A stretch of 64,000 nucleotides of DNA, from NCBI GenBank assembly GCA_964534315.1, contig CAZHOV010000008.1, forward strand, positions 1-64,000. The letters are read 5' to 3'. Each line of letters starts with the position of its first letter. The first letter of the stretch is position 1. The notes under the pieces were generated by a model. That model was not told where the DNA came from, made no database searches, and worked only from the letters and a program-made list of their open reading frames with translations. This document shows, in pieces, positions 54,068 to 63,935 of the stretch. This DNA is from CAZHOV01 sp964534315 (GTDB lineage: Bacteria > Bacteroidota > Bacteroidia > Chitinophagales > Saprospiraceae). The position numbers and the translations under genes were made by a program.

Positions 54068-54574
54068 TTAGGCTTTGACAATTCGCGACCAACCAAACCG
54101 GATTGCAATCAGCAAAACGACGAAAATGAGTAGCAGATATTGAATAGGTAGATACGAAAAAACAATAATGCGTATTCGGTCAATAAACCACATGATACTC
54201 ATCAGCGCGGCAATCATCGTGATGAGACCAGATAGTTTGTGAAATCCGGGGATGAGTTCAAGGTTTACATTTCTACGAATGATGAGTAAGGTAGCAATCA
54301 TTGAAAATACCGGAAGTAATTGGGTGTTAATTTGCATATCGAAGATACGTTGTCGTTCAAACAGGAAGAGGTAGATATTCAGTGCAAGGGCGAAGATTCC
54401 GGGGATACAAACGAGATAGATGATAACTGCGTAAAGGTATTTCCACGGAGATAAATGGCCCTCATTTTTTCCGAATCGCCCAGCCAGAAAAGCGGCAAAA
54501 GGGAGAATAATGAGGTAAAAAATGATGTAGATCGGGTTGTTGTTCAGAAATGTGAGAAATTCTCCTAGTGTCAT
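54068..54574 (-). CDS. small multi-pass membrane protein of unknown function
   Basis: The 168-residue protein has four or five membrane segments (about 14-32, 48-70, 85-98, 112-128, 138-160) and a basic loop. I do not recognise the family. The motif PWKYLYAVIIYLVCIPGIFALALNIYLF recurs in uncharacterised Bacteroidota membrane proteins. It stands alone and has a 90-bp gap to the choice-of-anchor gene downstream. Confidence 0.7.
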   Translation of the reverse strand: MTLGEFLTFLNNNPIYIIFYLIILPFAAFLAGRFGKNEGHLSPWKYLYAVIIYLVCIPGIFALALNIYLFLFERQRIFDMQINTQLLPVFSMIATLLIIRRNVNLELIPGFHKLSGLITMIAALMSIMWFIDRIRIIVFSYLPIQYLLLIFVVLLIAIRFGWSRIVKA

Positions 54575-55058
54575 ATTTACTGTTTAACTAACGTCCAAAA
54601 AGTGATGAGCACAAAGATAGAAAAATGTAAGATTTTACCGGCTAATAAATTATGATTGGGTTTAGTTGGTACATAATAGCAGCTATATGGGATAACCACG
54701 TTAACTATTTCTTAAATTCCGAACAAATAAAGAACTCGGCATTTTTATTGGTAACAAATTACATGGAATTGAAATATAAGAGGGGTAAATGGTAGGGTGA
54801 AGACAAATTCTTTCGTTTTTTATATACTAAATTGAAGGGTAAAACAGTTAAAGGAACTGTGCATGAAAAAATTCTGTAAATTTGCACTTATTACCGATAA
54901 AACCTCGCTCAAGCTCGATTAAACTGAGTTTTCCTTGAAATAAGGCGGCATTCTTTATATTTTCTGCAAATCGATCTTTTTCTGAAGATTGTTTTAAGGA
55001 CAATTTTTTGAAACAAAAAAACTCAACTATTATCAAAAACTTGCTATTCAACGGATTT
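54575..55058. other. 484-bp divergent intergenic region
   Basis: No gene is supported; a 67-codon minus frame at 54848-55051 overlaps the start of the next gene and looks spurious. TAAATTTG at 54877-54884 fits the -7 element for the plus-strand barrel gene, but the -33 match is poor; it would give a leader of about 170 nt. TATGGGATAACCACGTTAACT (54686-54706) is nearly the same as a sequence upstream of nrdJ. Confidence 0.55.
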
Positions 55059-56087
55059 ATGAGGCTTAAAACGATTAAATTTCAATTTTTCTTATTCGCC
55101 TGTCTATTTGGCTCCGTGCTGAAGGGGCAGGATTTGCCGACTCCGATAACGCAGCCGCATTTTTGTAAGCCGGGGGTACCCGGTCAGTCTCGAGGTAAGG
55201 GATTGGTGCTGGAGTATGGGGTGCAGTTTGATCAATTGATCAGCGACGAGTATCGAGAGATCGATGATGACGGAAAAGGAAAAGTCGAAGCATTTGAAGT
55301 ACTGAAAACTAAGCTTAAGATTCCGGTTATTTATTCAAAAGGATTGGTTGTTTTATTGGGAGCTAAGCACCGGCGCGAGAGCTACCGATTTGATAAATAT
55401 TTACTTGAAAATGGTCCGATCCCTATCAGAAAGTTTGAATATACTCTGATCAGTAATTCTTTTTCATTAGATGTATTAAAACCGATCAATCACAAATACT
55501 ATCTGGCCTTTCAGTTTGGGACTAGTTTCAATGGTAATTACCGGCAAGTATTTAACTTTGATCGTCAGTACTTTGGGTATCGTGCAGCAGCTGTTTTTGG
55601 CATGAAAAACCGTACGGATAGAGAATTGGCCTTCGGTTTGGCTTACCGCCAGGGAATTCGCAATGTAATGGTATATCCTTTCTTAGTTTACAATCAGACC
55701 TTCAATGAAAAGTGGGGTATTGAGACGTTATTACCTATCAAAATTTATGGTCGGTATAATTTTAATCCCCGAAATATCTTTCTATTTGGCGCTCAATTTG
55801 ATAGTAAGGAATTTTTTGTATCGCTCGACGATCAAACCTCAGCGGTCAATGATTTTCGGATGAATCGCCAGGAGATTCGTATACAGTGCCGGTTAGAAAA
55901 GCAACTCACCAGTTGGATTTGGTTTTCGGCAAAAGCAGGTTACCTCTTTCCTATTCGTCACCGTTTTGAGGAATACCAGAATTTTGACACGTTCTATAAT
56001 ATCAGACCGGGAAGCGGCCCTTTCGGAAAGATCGGGATATTTTTATCTCCACCAACTGCTGCTAAGCCTTGTCCGCCAAAGAAGTAA
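55059..56087 (+). CDS. outer-membrane beta-barrel protein (DUF6268-like)
   Basis: A 342-residue protein from ATG 55059 (MRLKTIKFQFFLF), whose signal peptide ends LKGQ; an earlier ATG at 55008 is possible. The mature part is alternating strands ending in aromatic residues (SNSFSLDVLKPINHKYYLAF, YGYRAAAVFG type, FPIRHRFEEY), with a C-terminal strand KIGIFLSP. This fits a DUF6268-like outer-membrane barrel. The C-terminal Pro/Lys tail is unusual. Its cargo is unknown. Confidence 0.78.
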   Translation: MRLKTIKFQFFLFACLFGSVLKGQDLPTPITQPHFCKPGVPGQSRGKGLVLEYGVQFDQLISDEYREIDDDGKGKVEAFEVLKTKLKIPVIYSKGLVVLLGAKHRRESYRFDKYLLENGPIPIRKFEYTLISNSFSLDVLKPINHKYYLAFQFGTSFNGNYRQVFNFDRQYFGYRAAAVFGMKNRTDRELAFGLAYRQGIRNVMVYPFLVYNQTFNEKWGIETLLPIKIYGRYNFNPRNIFLFGAQFDSKEFFVSLDDQTSAVNDFRMNRQEIRIQCRLEKQLTSWIWFSAKAGYLFPIRHRFEEYQNFDTFYNIRPGSGPFGKIGIFLSPPTAAKPCPPKK

Positions 56088-56150
56088 TGCTGTGAGGTAG
56101 TGGGGCAAAAAAGTGCTTGCGCTGTACCCGAAAAAGGTTTGGTAGTTTTT

Positions 56151-56292
56151 TTTAACGTGAGGTTCGACTTTAATAAAAATAAAAAAAGCCTCCCGCGCCC
56201 TTCAGCCCTAAAAGCCGTGCGTTGGCAAGAGAAACAATTTTTTAAAACATCGGTTATCAAATATAAACGCCCGAACCTCACGTTATTTTAAA
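56151..56292. mobile_element. MITE-like palindromic repeat element (copy B)
   Basis: Inverted ends TTTAACGTGAGGTTCG (56151-56166) and CGAACCTCACGTTATTTTAAA (56272-56292) share 14 bp. Its internal segments match copy A at 14559-14797 in reverse orientation, but it lacks copy A's central palindromic block. No transposase is encoded. It lies between the barrel gene and the convergent HD-PycTM gene. Confidence 0.7.
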
Positions 56293-56335
56293 TGCCTAAA
56301 GCCTTTTAAATCATTTCAGACACACCCTAATTGTA

Positions 56336-57496
56336 TTACAGCGCCTGCGTCAAAAACGAAACGGCAAACGTGATTACCGTCAGCGTGATTCCGATCATAA
56401 AAATACCATAACAAGTTCTCAACTGATTGTATTTTTTACCCAAGGCGACTCCCAAATAATAGAGGTCATTCATGACCGAGCTTTCCAGTAAATCATCGCT
56501 ACCGACTACTTCTTTAAGGCTGTTGTGGTATTCATTTATAGACATTTTGTAGAAATTTCCAAAAAAGAAAAGGTTGCTCTGGCCCGTATCTAGCAAATTG
56601 GGATTCGTAATTCCCTTCGTCTTAATAGGGCGGGTCGCCAGGGTGGCAAAGATGATCGACAGGAGACATGTTAGTAATAGAATTGAAGTCGGTGGGAGTA
56701 AATACATATTACCCTTAATATTGCTGGCTAACAAAGGCATGGTGATCGTTATGACGATAGCATTGATACTTAGCATGATATTAGCCTTATTATCGGCGAT
56801 GTTAGTCAGGTCGATATGATTACGTAAGGCTGTTTTGAACATCATTTGGGCAGTTCGGTTGCCGCTAATGTTTTTTTCTACATGGAGTCTGGAAGTTTTG
56901 GCATCCAGTTGTTTGGATGTTTTCTTGAGCGTTTTGGCATTGGCTTTTACCTGATCCGCATATAGGTGATTGGCTTCCTCTGTAAAATATTTCTGCTTTT
57001 TTAAAAAGCTGCGATTCAATTCGAACCATTCGAGGTCTCCGAATTTAAATCCTTGCTCACTTTCGATCTCGGCCCTTAGGTTGTTGAGGATGTCGAAGTA
57101 ATCCTTCCTGCCTAAGTGGTGTAGGTCAGCATCGCGGATGATTTTTTCCAGATTATTTCTCGGGGCTCGCTGTCGCTTGGTAGCTTCGATAAGTTTGAGC
57201 ACCTCGTGTAGCTTTTCTTTCGGATATTGATGCTTTTCCAGAAAATTACGGGCCATTTTCATGCTTTCTTCTTCATGCCCATCATAAACTTTGGTATAGC
57301 CAACATCGTGTAGAAGGGCTCCCAAAACCAGTATTTCTTTCTCTGCTGCGGTCAAAGACTGCGGCAAGGCTATTTTTTCAACTGCATTTTTGACCCCCAG
57401 GGTATGATCAATATTATGAAATACCAGGTGGGCCGGTAGTTTTTCGTCGAATAATTGCTGCACATAAGCTTGTGCTTTTTGAATGATCTCAGCCAT
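56336..57496 (-). CDS. HD phosphohydrolase fused to a PycTM/DUF5706-type membrane effector
   Basis: A 386-residue protein. Residues 1-170 are an HD domain with intact ligands (His27/His31, His63-Asp64 in LLHDVGY, Asp122/Asp124 in RDADLHHLG) and conserved HEEES at 74-78. A linker follows, then about residues 213-386 match the Pycsar effector PycTM (RTAQMMFKTALRNHIDL then NKANIMLSINAI), with membrane segments near 241-260, 267-291 and 362-384. In Pycsar defence, cyclic UMP/CMP opens such proteins. Here the HD domain could degrade or sense the nucleotide. It begins 1 bp after the GAF-protein gene stop, so they are coupled. Confidence 0.85.
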   Translation of the reverse strand: MAEIIQKAQAYVQQLFDEKLPAHLVFHNIDHTLGVKNAVEKIALPQSLTAAEKEILVLGALLHDVGYTKVYDGHEEESMKMARNFLEKHQYPKEKLHEVLKLIEATKRQRAPRNNLEKIIRDADLHHLGRKDYFDILNNLRAEIESEQGFKFGDLEWFELNRSFLKKQKYFTEEANHLYADQVKANAKTLKKTSKQLDAKTSRLHVEKNISGNRTAQMMFKTALRNHIDLTNIADNKANIMLSINAIVITITMPLLASNIKGNMYLLPPTSILLLTCLLSIIFATLATRPIKTKGITNPNLLDTGQSNLFFFGNFYKMSINEYHNSLKEVVGSDDLLESSVMNDLYYLGVALGKKYNQLRTCYGIFMIGITLTVITFAVSFLTQAL

Positions 57497-57497
57497 A

Positions 57498-59945
57498 TTA
57501 TGAATTGACTTTACGAGTGGTTTTCGTATGTTTCTTTTTTTGTCCGTTTGATAATGGTTTTAGTTGCTCCGGAATTTTTACCGTTATGCGTAGCGCTTTG
57601 AGCCCCTGAACACCCTGCATATTTTCCAATACCAAGTCTTCAATATCGTCAGTGATCAAATCACGGGATTTAAGATACTCAATATACTCGAGATATTCGC
57701 TTCGATCTTGCTCGTCTCCATAAACGATTGCCACTTTTCCGGAAACGGTAAGACGTTCATCAGTCCCTTTAATATATGCTTTATCGATACGTTTTTTGAT
57801 AATAGCATATCGAATATTGTAAGCTCCGTCTACATCAAATTGTTTCTCGTCCATCCGGAAGCGTATTGAAAGAGGCGTACTATGCACGAGAATTAATTGA
57901 GCCGTAGTCAGCGGAACAGGTAATTGGGGTGTTTGTTCAGCAACAATCTTTGTAATTTCACACATGGCAATGAGTTGCCAGAGTCTTAAGTTTTTCAGGT
58001 AAATGAAGTTGAATTCTTCATTTTTGAGTAAAGACTGCCCTGTATAAATATCATATTCTACTCCGTCCGTTTTGTATTTTTCGAAATAATGCGGCAGGAT
58101 TTCTTGGCTTTCGATTTCCTGTTGTTCCAAATAATCACTGATCACATCGTTGATGATGGCGACGCTATCCTCATAGTCTTTTCGCTTGCGGTAAACCGAA
58201 AGCAGGGTCGGATCGAGGTAGTCGTAATAAGTTTTAATAAAGGGCTCCATTTCCCGATCTTTCTTTTGAATCTGATCGAAGAGCGAATGGATTTCTCGTT
58301 TTATAAATTCCAGAATGCGATACTCGTCGTTGGAGTTGATACCGACTTTTAGTTTACTGATTTCGGTATTGACTTTTAAAATATAGTGGTCGATAATCGG
58401 GAATTGCATTTTTTTATTAGCTGTCTCAAGCACTTTTAGGGCTTGCTGAAGATTATCGATCAGGTCTGCCTGGATAGCTTCATTTCGAATAGTGGAGGAT
58501 CGAACGATATCTGCCTGCCCATAGAGCGGGTAGACATCTTCAAAGACAATATTCTTTATCTTGGCATTGGAGCCCTTTTCCTCTCTTTTTTGCAGGAGTT
58601 CGAAAGCAGCTTCTATAAACTTCCATTCTACACTGGAGTGTAAGGCGGTGTATTCCTCTCTGATGATCACTTCAATCTGGTTATCGATCTCATCGCGGCT
58701 TCGCTCAAGCGCCGTTCTAAAAAGCGGAGTAATTTCCTGTAGCTTTAAGACGGTAAGGCTGTTTAATTGGTAGGGCTTTTTCGCGCCCACTTCCAGCAGG
58801 CCGACAACCTGATTATTCTGATTTTTTAAGGGAGCAATAGCTATTGATTGGATACCTTCCTCCAGTAATCCCTTTTCCAGCAAGGTAGGGGGAGAAATAT
58901 GGTTGATATCTTCAATGGTAAACACTTCGCCCAACTTGCAGGCAGTCTCATAAATAGAGCCCTTAAATTTAGGGTCGAGCAGATTGGAATAGCGATCCGC
59001 CAGAAAGTAGTGCCTGATCTTATATTTATGGGCAACCATATTTTCAATAGGATAATCGATAGCGGTGACACCCAGTCTGAGATCGTGGATGTGAAAATAG
59101 GGACGGAGGTGTTCCTCAAGTTTTTGAATATTCTCAGGCGATACGATGGCGTCGCGGTCTAGCAGCGCGTGTTTAAGTCTCGATAGTGTTTCTTCTTCGG
59201 TAATGTCAATGAGGTTAACGATGACCATGCCCTGGAATTCAAAATTTGCGGGGGGGATATACTCCAGCCAGGTATCCAGGTCATAGATATTACTCAAAAG
59301 GCTGTTGATCTGTTCTTGAGAGATGGCCTTGAGCGGTTTAAGCTTTTTGATATCGACAAACTCGATATTGAGTTCAGACTTATAGTGTTTTTCAACCATG
59401 CCGCTATCCGAAAAGACGGTGAATATAAAAGGTTCCTTGACTCTTATATTTTGGCCGTAGAACTTGTTCAGAATGAGGGCACAGGCTTTTACGATAGTCC
59501 CGGCAATCACCATAGCTGGTGATTTATCGATGCAAAACTGCAGATTCCCGCTTCTCATCAGTTCCTTTAATTTGGGAGTATGGTAAAAACCTTCCATGTT
59601 GAAGGGAAGAGAAGCTCTTGCAAGTTGTGTTTCGCGAATCCCGGGCGGGAACAAGGCGGACATTAAAAGATCGACAAACGGTTTTTTCTCTTTTAAGAGC
59701 GACATATCCTCAATGGGAGCCTGAAATTCAAGGGCATTATCCAATTCTTTAACAATACTTTTAGCAAGGTTAGCAATGCCCAGGTCATCGCTTGCAACCC
59801 GTTTTTTCCAATACTGAATAAGGGGTACAAAGCTCAACTTTTTGCGAAAGGGAAAATTTTCAAACCCCAATAACTTCTTAGTCTCTTTTTCGAAAAAGGT
59901 ATCAATAGATTTGGCATCTACGATTGGTTCGGGTTGATTGGCCAT
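57498..59945 (-). CDS. large GAF-domain protein paired with the HD-PycTM protein
   Basis: An 815-residue soluble protein without signal peptide. A GAF domain can be placed at about residues 320-425 (SIYETACKLGEVFTIEDI, GLLEEGIQSIAIAPLKNQNN, VVGLLEVGAKKP), followed by long coiled helices (about 425-600) and an ordered C-terminal part. The N-terminal ~300 residues match no family I know. The C-terminus is basic and low complexity. It is the first gene of a tight pair with the HD-PycTM gene, suggesting it senses a small molecule or cyclic nucleotide and controls the effector. That role is inferred. Confidence 0.8.
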   Translation of the reverse strand: MANQPEPIVDAKSIDTFFEKETKKLLGFENFPFRKKLSFVPLIQYWKKRVASDDLGIANLAKSIVKELDNALEFQAPIEDMSLLKEKKPFVDLLMSALFPPGIRETQLARASLPFNMEGFYHTPKLKELMRSGNLQFCIDKSPAMVIAGTIVKACALILNKFYGQNIRVKEPFIFTVFSDSGMVEKHYKSELNIEFVDIKKLKPLKAISQEQINSLLSNIYDLDTWLEYIPPANFEFQGMVIVNLIDITEEETLSRLKHALLDRDAIVSPENIQKLEEHLRPYFHIHDLRLGVTAIDYPIENMVAHKYKIRHYFLADRYSNLLDPKFKGSIYETACKLGEVFTIEDINHISPPTLLEKGLLEEGIQSIAIAPLKNQNNQVVGLLEVGAKKPYQLNSLTVLKLQEITPLFRTALERSRDEIDNQIEVIIREEYTALHSSVEWKFIEAAFELLQKREEKGSNAKIKNIVFEDVYPLYGQADIVRSSTIRNEAIQADLIDNLQQALKVLETANKKMQFPIIDHYILKVNTEISKLKVGINSNDEYRILEFIKREIHSLFDQIQKKDREMEPFIKTYYDYLDPTLLSVYRKRKDYEDSVAIINDVISDYLEQQEIESQEILPHYFEKYKTDGVEYDIYTGQSLLKNEEFNFIYLKNLRLWQLIAMCEITKIVAEQTPQLPVPLTTAQLILVHSTPLSIRFRMDEKQFDVDGAYNIRYAIIKKRIDKAYIKGTDERLTVSGKVAIVYGDEQDRSEYLEYIEYLKSRDLITDDIEDLVLENMQGVQGLKALRITVKIPEQLKPLSNGQKKKHTKTTRKVNS

Positions 59946-60051
59946 ATTTCTTTTTTATTACTAAACTGTTATTGTAACCATAAAGATCACAAAATCAGTT
60001 CCGTTTATCTGAAAATCAGCAAGTTTTATCTATTAATGGTTTTTGTCCAGG

Positions 60052-63000
60052 CTAGAAGGCGAATCCCAGACGGATCATCAGCCGTTCATCTTCATCTGAA
60101 ACAAAAAAGTCGCCAAGAATAACGAAGTAGTCGATTGGCGCAATCCAGACTCCTCCGCCATAGCCATAATGCCAGGTATCTGAGTCTTCTTCATTCAACC
60201 AAACTCTTCCGTAATCAAACCCTCCGGTTAAACCAAAGGAAAAGGGTAGGAAGTTATTTTCCGTACTAAATAGCTTGAGCCGGAGGTCTGTTTGGTGAAA
60301 GAAGGAGGTTTTTCCGTAAAATCGCTGTGCTCTGAATCCTCTTAGGTTGCTATTCCCTCCCAGCCGTGGAGCCTGAAAAAATTCGAAGCTATTGGAAGCG
60401 CCGATATTGTGCCCGACGCCGATCCGGGTAGCAAAAATGAGCACTTCGTTGGGGGTTAGGTTTTGATAAATTGATAAAGCGCTGCGCAACCCGGTAAATT
60501 GCCTGTCGGTTTCCTCCAGGTTCGCCCTCCAGGCAAGGGAGGATTCAAATTTGATACCTCGTGAAGGGATTTGAGGGCTGTTCACGTTGTCATAATTAAA
60601 CTCCAGGCTCAATCCCCCATAATAATTCGTATCGAAGACCCGGTTGGGGACATTCGCATCTTCAGAACTGATAAACCTGCCAGGCGTATCTTCAATAATC
60701 ACTCTTTCAAAAAGGGGAGAGAGTGATAGATGCCCTACGTCACCAATAAGCCGCCTTCTGATGGCCGGATAAACCCCGATCAGTTGCTGCCGGATGCGGT
60801 TAAAGTCAAAGTTGTCAGGCATGGTGTTTTGGGTTTCATTGCCTAATCCAAAGTAGTTGATCACAAATTTGGGGCCCTGAAAATGCGCATCTAGTAAAAG
60901 ATCCCAGGATTTGATAGCAGTTATAAACTCTCCGGAATAGCGAAAGTCATAAGCTCCGGTGGCAAAGGCATACTGACCGCTAATGGTATGAGAATTGGCA
61001 TAAGGAACCTTCTTAAACTTGTAATTGACAAACTTCACCTGACCACCTAAAAACAATCCGTCATCGGGGTTAAAACCGATCAATGGAAAGGGCATGGCAA
61101 AGTTGTATTCATGATAAAAATCCCTACGGTGGTACTGATTGAGCTCGCTGCGTTTAGAGGTCTTATCTTTAGCTTCTTTCCCCAAAATTAATTCATTTTC
61201 GTCAGGCGTATCATAGATCTTGGTTTTTTTTGACCAACCCGACACATGCGAACGGTCTTCAAAAAAGTCTTCTCCCTCTCCACCGATCGCTCTGATGAGG
61301 ATGCCTTTATCGACTTCTCCTGAAATTTCGAACCGATCATCATCCTCTAGACCAAACAAGCGGATTTCCTTAGTCTCTTTGGTAAAGAAACGTCGTTCGT
61401 AAGTTTTATTTTCAATTTTTCCTTTTTTATCCGACATGTCGTAAACACTCACTACGGTTTCTTCATTATTAAGTCTTTCAACCTTGAACAATTCCCGGTC
61501 GTTGGTACCGACGATCTCCACTGCTTTTGCCAGGTTTTCATAATGTTTACGGGCAGTTTCTACAAGGTGGTCCCGGCGGTATTTCAGCGTTTTACGGATA
61601 TGGTCGGTACTTTTGTGCTGTTGTAATTGCTTGGGCCAAAGGGCAAGTGCTTTTTCAATACTTTCGTCGGTGAGGTTTTTTTGAATAAATTCGGCTTCCT
61701 GCTTCCATTTTTCCCAGGGCAACTTATTTAAAAAGGTGCGGTCAAGCCGCCTGCCATTGTAGGTGGACCATTTGATATTGCCTATTTCAGGCTTGTAGGT
61801 CCGGAGTTGTTTGAGGAAAGGCATAGTCAGGCGGGCGATTCCGGAAATGGCCCCATCATACCGGCAAAATGTTTGGTCGCGATCTCTTGGAATAGGCCGG
61901 TATACAATACTATCGTCGTTGATCTCAAATTCAGCCCACCGCCACTGATCGTCATGCCGGTCCCAGTCGCCGATGACCAAGTCAAATAAGCGAGAACGGG
62001 CTACCCAGGATTGATCGGGGATATGCTTGGTGTTTTTGTGCATTTCCTCAATTACATCGAGAGTACTGTGAAAATCATCTCCGCCTCCGAAGCTAGGATA
62101 ACCCTTCCAATCGCCGTTGGGGCGTTCTTCCAGCATATAGACTTCTCCCCCATAGGCGTCGTTATGTCCTGTCAGGGCAGGCTGCCGGGGTATGTAATAG
62201 AGTTCTGGATTGGTATGATAAACATTAACGGCATCAGCAAGCGGTGGTAGCGCGATTGCTGCAAAAGGATGGGCCGACATAAAATTATCTTCAAAAATCT
62301 CTTTGGCGGTCGTAATTTTATTGAACGGGTAGGGAATCGCTCTGGAAGCATCCTTAGTCATAGAGCGCATAACGAACTGACGCTCCTGCGGGTCTTCTAG
62401 ACGCAGGGAATTAGTTTGCCCCCCACCTCCACGCTTAACAACAGACATGCCGCCCGCAAAATCATCCAAATCCAACACTTCAAATGCATATTTAGGCTCG
62501 TAGATGTCCCGGTGTAACTTACCCTGAATCAACTTAAGAAAGGGGCCTTTTTTAACAAATTTACGGTCTGTAACAAAAGTGTCTACAGTTGATTTTCGCT
62601 CTTCATATTGGGTAAACTGTTCCGGATCGAGGTCTTCAGCACGGGGTAGTTCCCCCTTTATTTTTTTCCTGAATACGACCTCCCCTTGCGGATAATCTTC
62701 ATTGGCTGCCCAAAATTGCAACCAGACCGAGCCATCTTCATAAAAGTCCAGCTGAGAAAACCCTTTCTTTCCGTAGGCAAACTGCGATCCTTTTCCTAAC
62801 CGTACGGGATTATTTTTCGAGCCTGCTCCGCTGACGATAAAATGCTGGCTGTCGCGAACGATGTATTGTAGGTTATGCTCATGGCCGGATACAAAGATGA
62901 ATTTGCCGTTTTTGCGCGTACTGCCCAGTAATTTTGTTCGCATCTCCTTGTAAAGCGGATTAGCCAGGTCTTGTCGAAGACCCACTACCGATCGAATGAA

Positions 63001-63822
63001 TGCGGCCGTCGTTCCCAGACCGGGCAACGGAATGTATAGATTGTCTTCCAACTCGGTTAAGGGGAAAACGTGTTGTTTAAAGGTGAAAGCACCGCCGTGG
63101 GGGCCATAAGAATACATGGGGTGATGGACAGCGACTACAATGTTTTTACTTCGGTGTTTACGGACTAGTTCTTCGAACAAGAAATTGGCATATTCTCTTG
63201 TTTTTGCTTCGCAGCCGTAGTTGATATCGGGGTCTTTATCCCAATCCATCAGCCACCATTGGGTGTTAAAGGCGATAACCACGAGGTCGTCCGTAAGTTC
63301 TTCGACTTCAGGACCGGAGCAACCATCATCGGGGATGAAATAATCCATGTCTTCGTCCCGGTATTTATCCATGTATTCCTCCACGAATTCTTCCTGACGT
63401 TTTACTCCTTTGGTTTTGTAGTACCAAGTATCATGATTGCCGGGGACAAAGATGGGACGTCCCTCAAAGTCTTTGACAATTTCCAATTGGTTTAGTAGTT
63501 TTCTTTCTGCTTCTGCTCGGACTTCCTTTTCACCCTTAGGCGGCATTCCTCCCGGATAGATATTGTCGCCCAGAAAAAGAACAGAACTGTTCTCTCCTGC
63601 TTCTTTCAGTTTTTTATCCAGCAATTGAAGGGGCAAAGTAGGTGTTTCCGAATTCCCCGCATCTCCGATCAGAAACATCGTGTGCACTTTTTTTAAGCCA
63701 GGATTTGGTTGTAGGGTTTCCCATTGCTTTTGGTCCTTTTGATAATTGAGCTTATAATTGGCACAAGAGCTCAACAGCAGGCTTGCTATAAGGATGAATG
63801 AAAAAAGATATAAGCGTTTCAT
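60052..63822 (-). CDS. lipoprotein with metallophosphoesterase, possible kinase-like, and BamA-like barrel domains
   Basis: A 1256-residue protein from ATG 63822 (MKRLYLFSFILI, lipobox LSSC). Residues about 25-360 are a calcineurin-like phosphoesterase (GDAGNSE, LGDNIYPGG, GNHDTW, HHPMYSYGPHGG, GHEHNLQY). A middle region (about 440-780) has FVMRSMTKDAS and GDWDRHDDQWRW then YRPIPRDRDQTF, resembling catalytic-loop and metal motifs of HipA/FAM20-like kinases. The last ~280 residues are an Omp85/BamA-type barrel ending with Phe (MIRLGFAF). It should span the outer membrane with enzymatic domains in the periplasm or outside. The start at 63888 adds 22 residues. Confidence 0.85.
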   Translation of the reverse strand: MKRLYLFSFILIASLLLSSCANYKLNYQKDQKQWETLQPNPGLKKVHTMFLIGDAGNSETPTLPLQLLDKKLKEAGENSSVLFLGDNIYPGGMPPKGEKEVRAEAERKLLNQLEIVKDFEGRPIFVPGNHDTWYYKTKGVKRQEEFVEEYMDKYRDEDMDYFIPDDGCSGPEVEELTDDLVVIAFNTQWWLMDWDKDPDINYGCEAKTREYANFLFEELVRKHRSKNIVVAVHHPMYSYGPHGGAFTFKQHVFPLTELEDNLYIPLPGLGTTAAFIRSVVGLRQDLANPLYKEMRTKLLGSTRKNGKFIFVSGHEHNLQYIVRDSQHFIVSGAGSKNNPVRLGKGSQFAYGKKGFSQLDFYEDGSVWLQFWAANEDYPQGEVVFRKKIKGELPRAEDLDPEQFTQYEERKSTVDTFVTDRKFVKKGPFLKLIQGKLHRDIYEPKYAFEVLDLDDFAGGMSVVKRGGGGQTNSLRLEDPQERQFVMRSMTKDASRAIPYPFNKITTAKEIFEDNFMSAHPFAAIALPPLADAVNVYHTNPELYYIPRQPALTGHNDAYGGEVYMLEERPNGDWKGYPSFGGGDDFHSTLDVIEEMHKNTKHIPDQSWVARSRLFDLVIGDWDRHDDQWRWAEFEINDDSIVYRPIPRDRDQTFCRYDGAISGIARLTMPFLKQLRTYKPEIGNIKWSTYNGRRLDRTFLNKLPWEKWKQEAEFIQKNLTDESIEKALALWPKQLQQHKSTDHIRKTLKYRRDHLVETARKHYENLAKAVEIVGTNDRELFKVERLNNEETVVSVYDMSDKKGKIENKTYERRFFTKETKEIRLFGLEDDDRFEISGEVDKGILIRAIGGEGEDFFEDRSHVSGWSKKTKIYDTPDENELILGKEAKDKTSKRSELNQYHRRDFYHEYNFAMPFPLIGFNPDDGLFLGGQVKFVNYKFKKVPYANSHTISGQYAFATGAYDFRYSGEFITAIKSWDLLLDAHFQGPKFVINYFGLGNETQNTMPDNFDFNRIRQQLIGVYPAIRRRLIGDVGHLSLSPLFERVIIEDTPGRFISSEDANVPNRVFDTNYYGGLSLEFNYDNVNSPQIPSRGIKFESSLAWRANLEETDRQFTGLRSALSIYQNLTPNEVLIFATRIGVGHNIGASNSFEFFQAPRLGGNSNLRGFRAQRFYGKTSFFHQTDLRLKLFSTENNFLPFSFGLTGGFDYGRVWLNEEDSDTWHYGYGGGVWIAPIDYFVILGDFFVSDEDERLMIRLGFAF

Positions 63823-63875
63823 ATGTTTGATTCGGTATTTAAAAATAGATATAGTAAATGAAATTACTAAAAAAT

Positions 63876-63915
63876 AAAAAGAGGTCAAAGTCCGATCGGA
63901 CTTTGACCTCTTTTT
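63876..63915 (-). terminator. 40-bp perfect palindrome, terminator between minus-strand genes
   Basis: AAAAAGAGGTCAAAGTCCGA (63876-63895) is exactly complementary to TCGGACTTTGACCTCTTTTT (63896-63915). Read on the minus strand the stem is followed by TTTTATTTTTTAG, so it ends the gene that stops at 63936 just before the large lipoprotein gene. Confidence 0.9.
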
Positions 63916-63935
63916 AGAATTAATATATAAAACGA

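Noticed and set aside
54848..55051. 67-codon minus-strand frame
   Set aside because: Antisense to the leader and start of the barrel gene, with no signal or family features; treated as chance.
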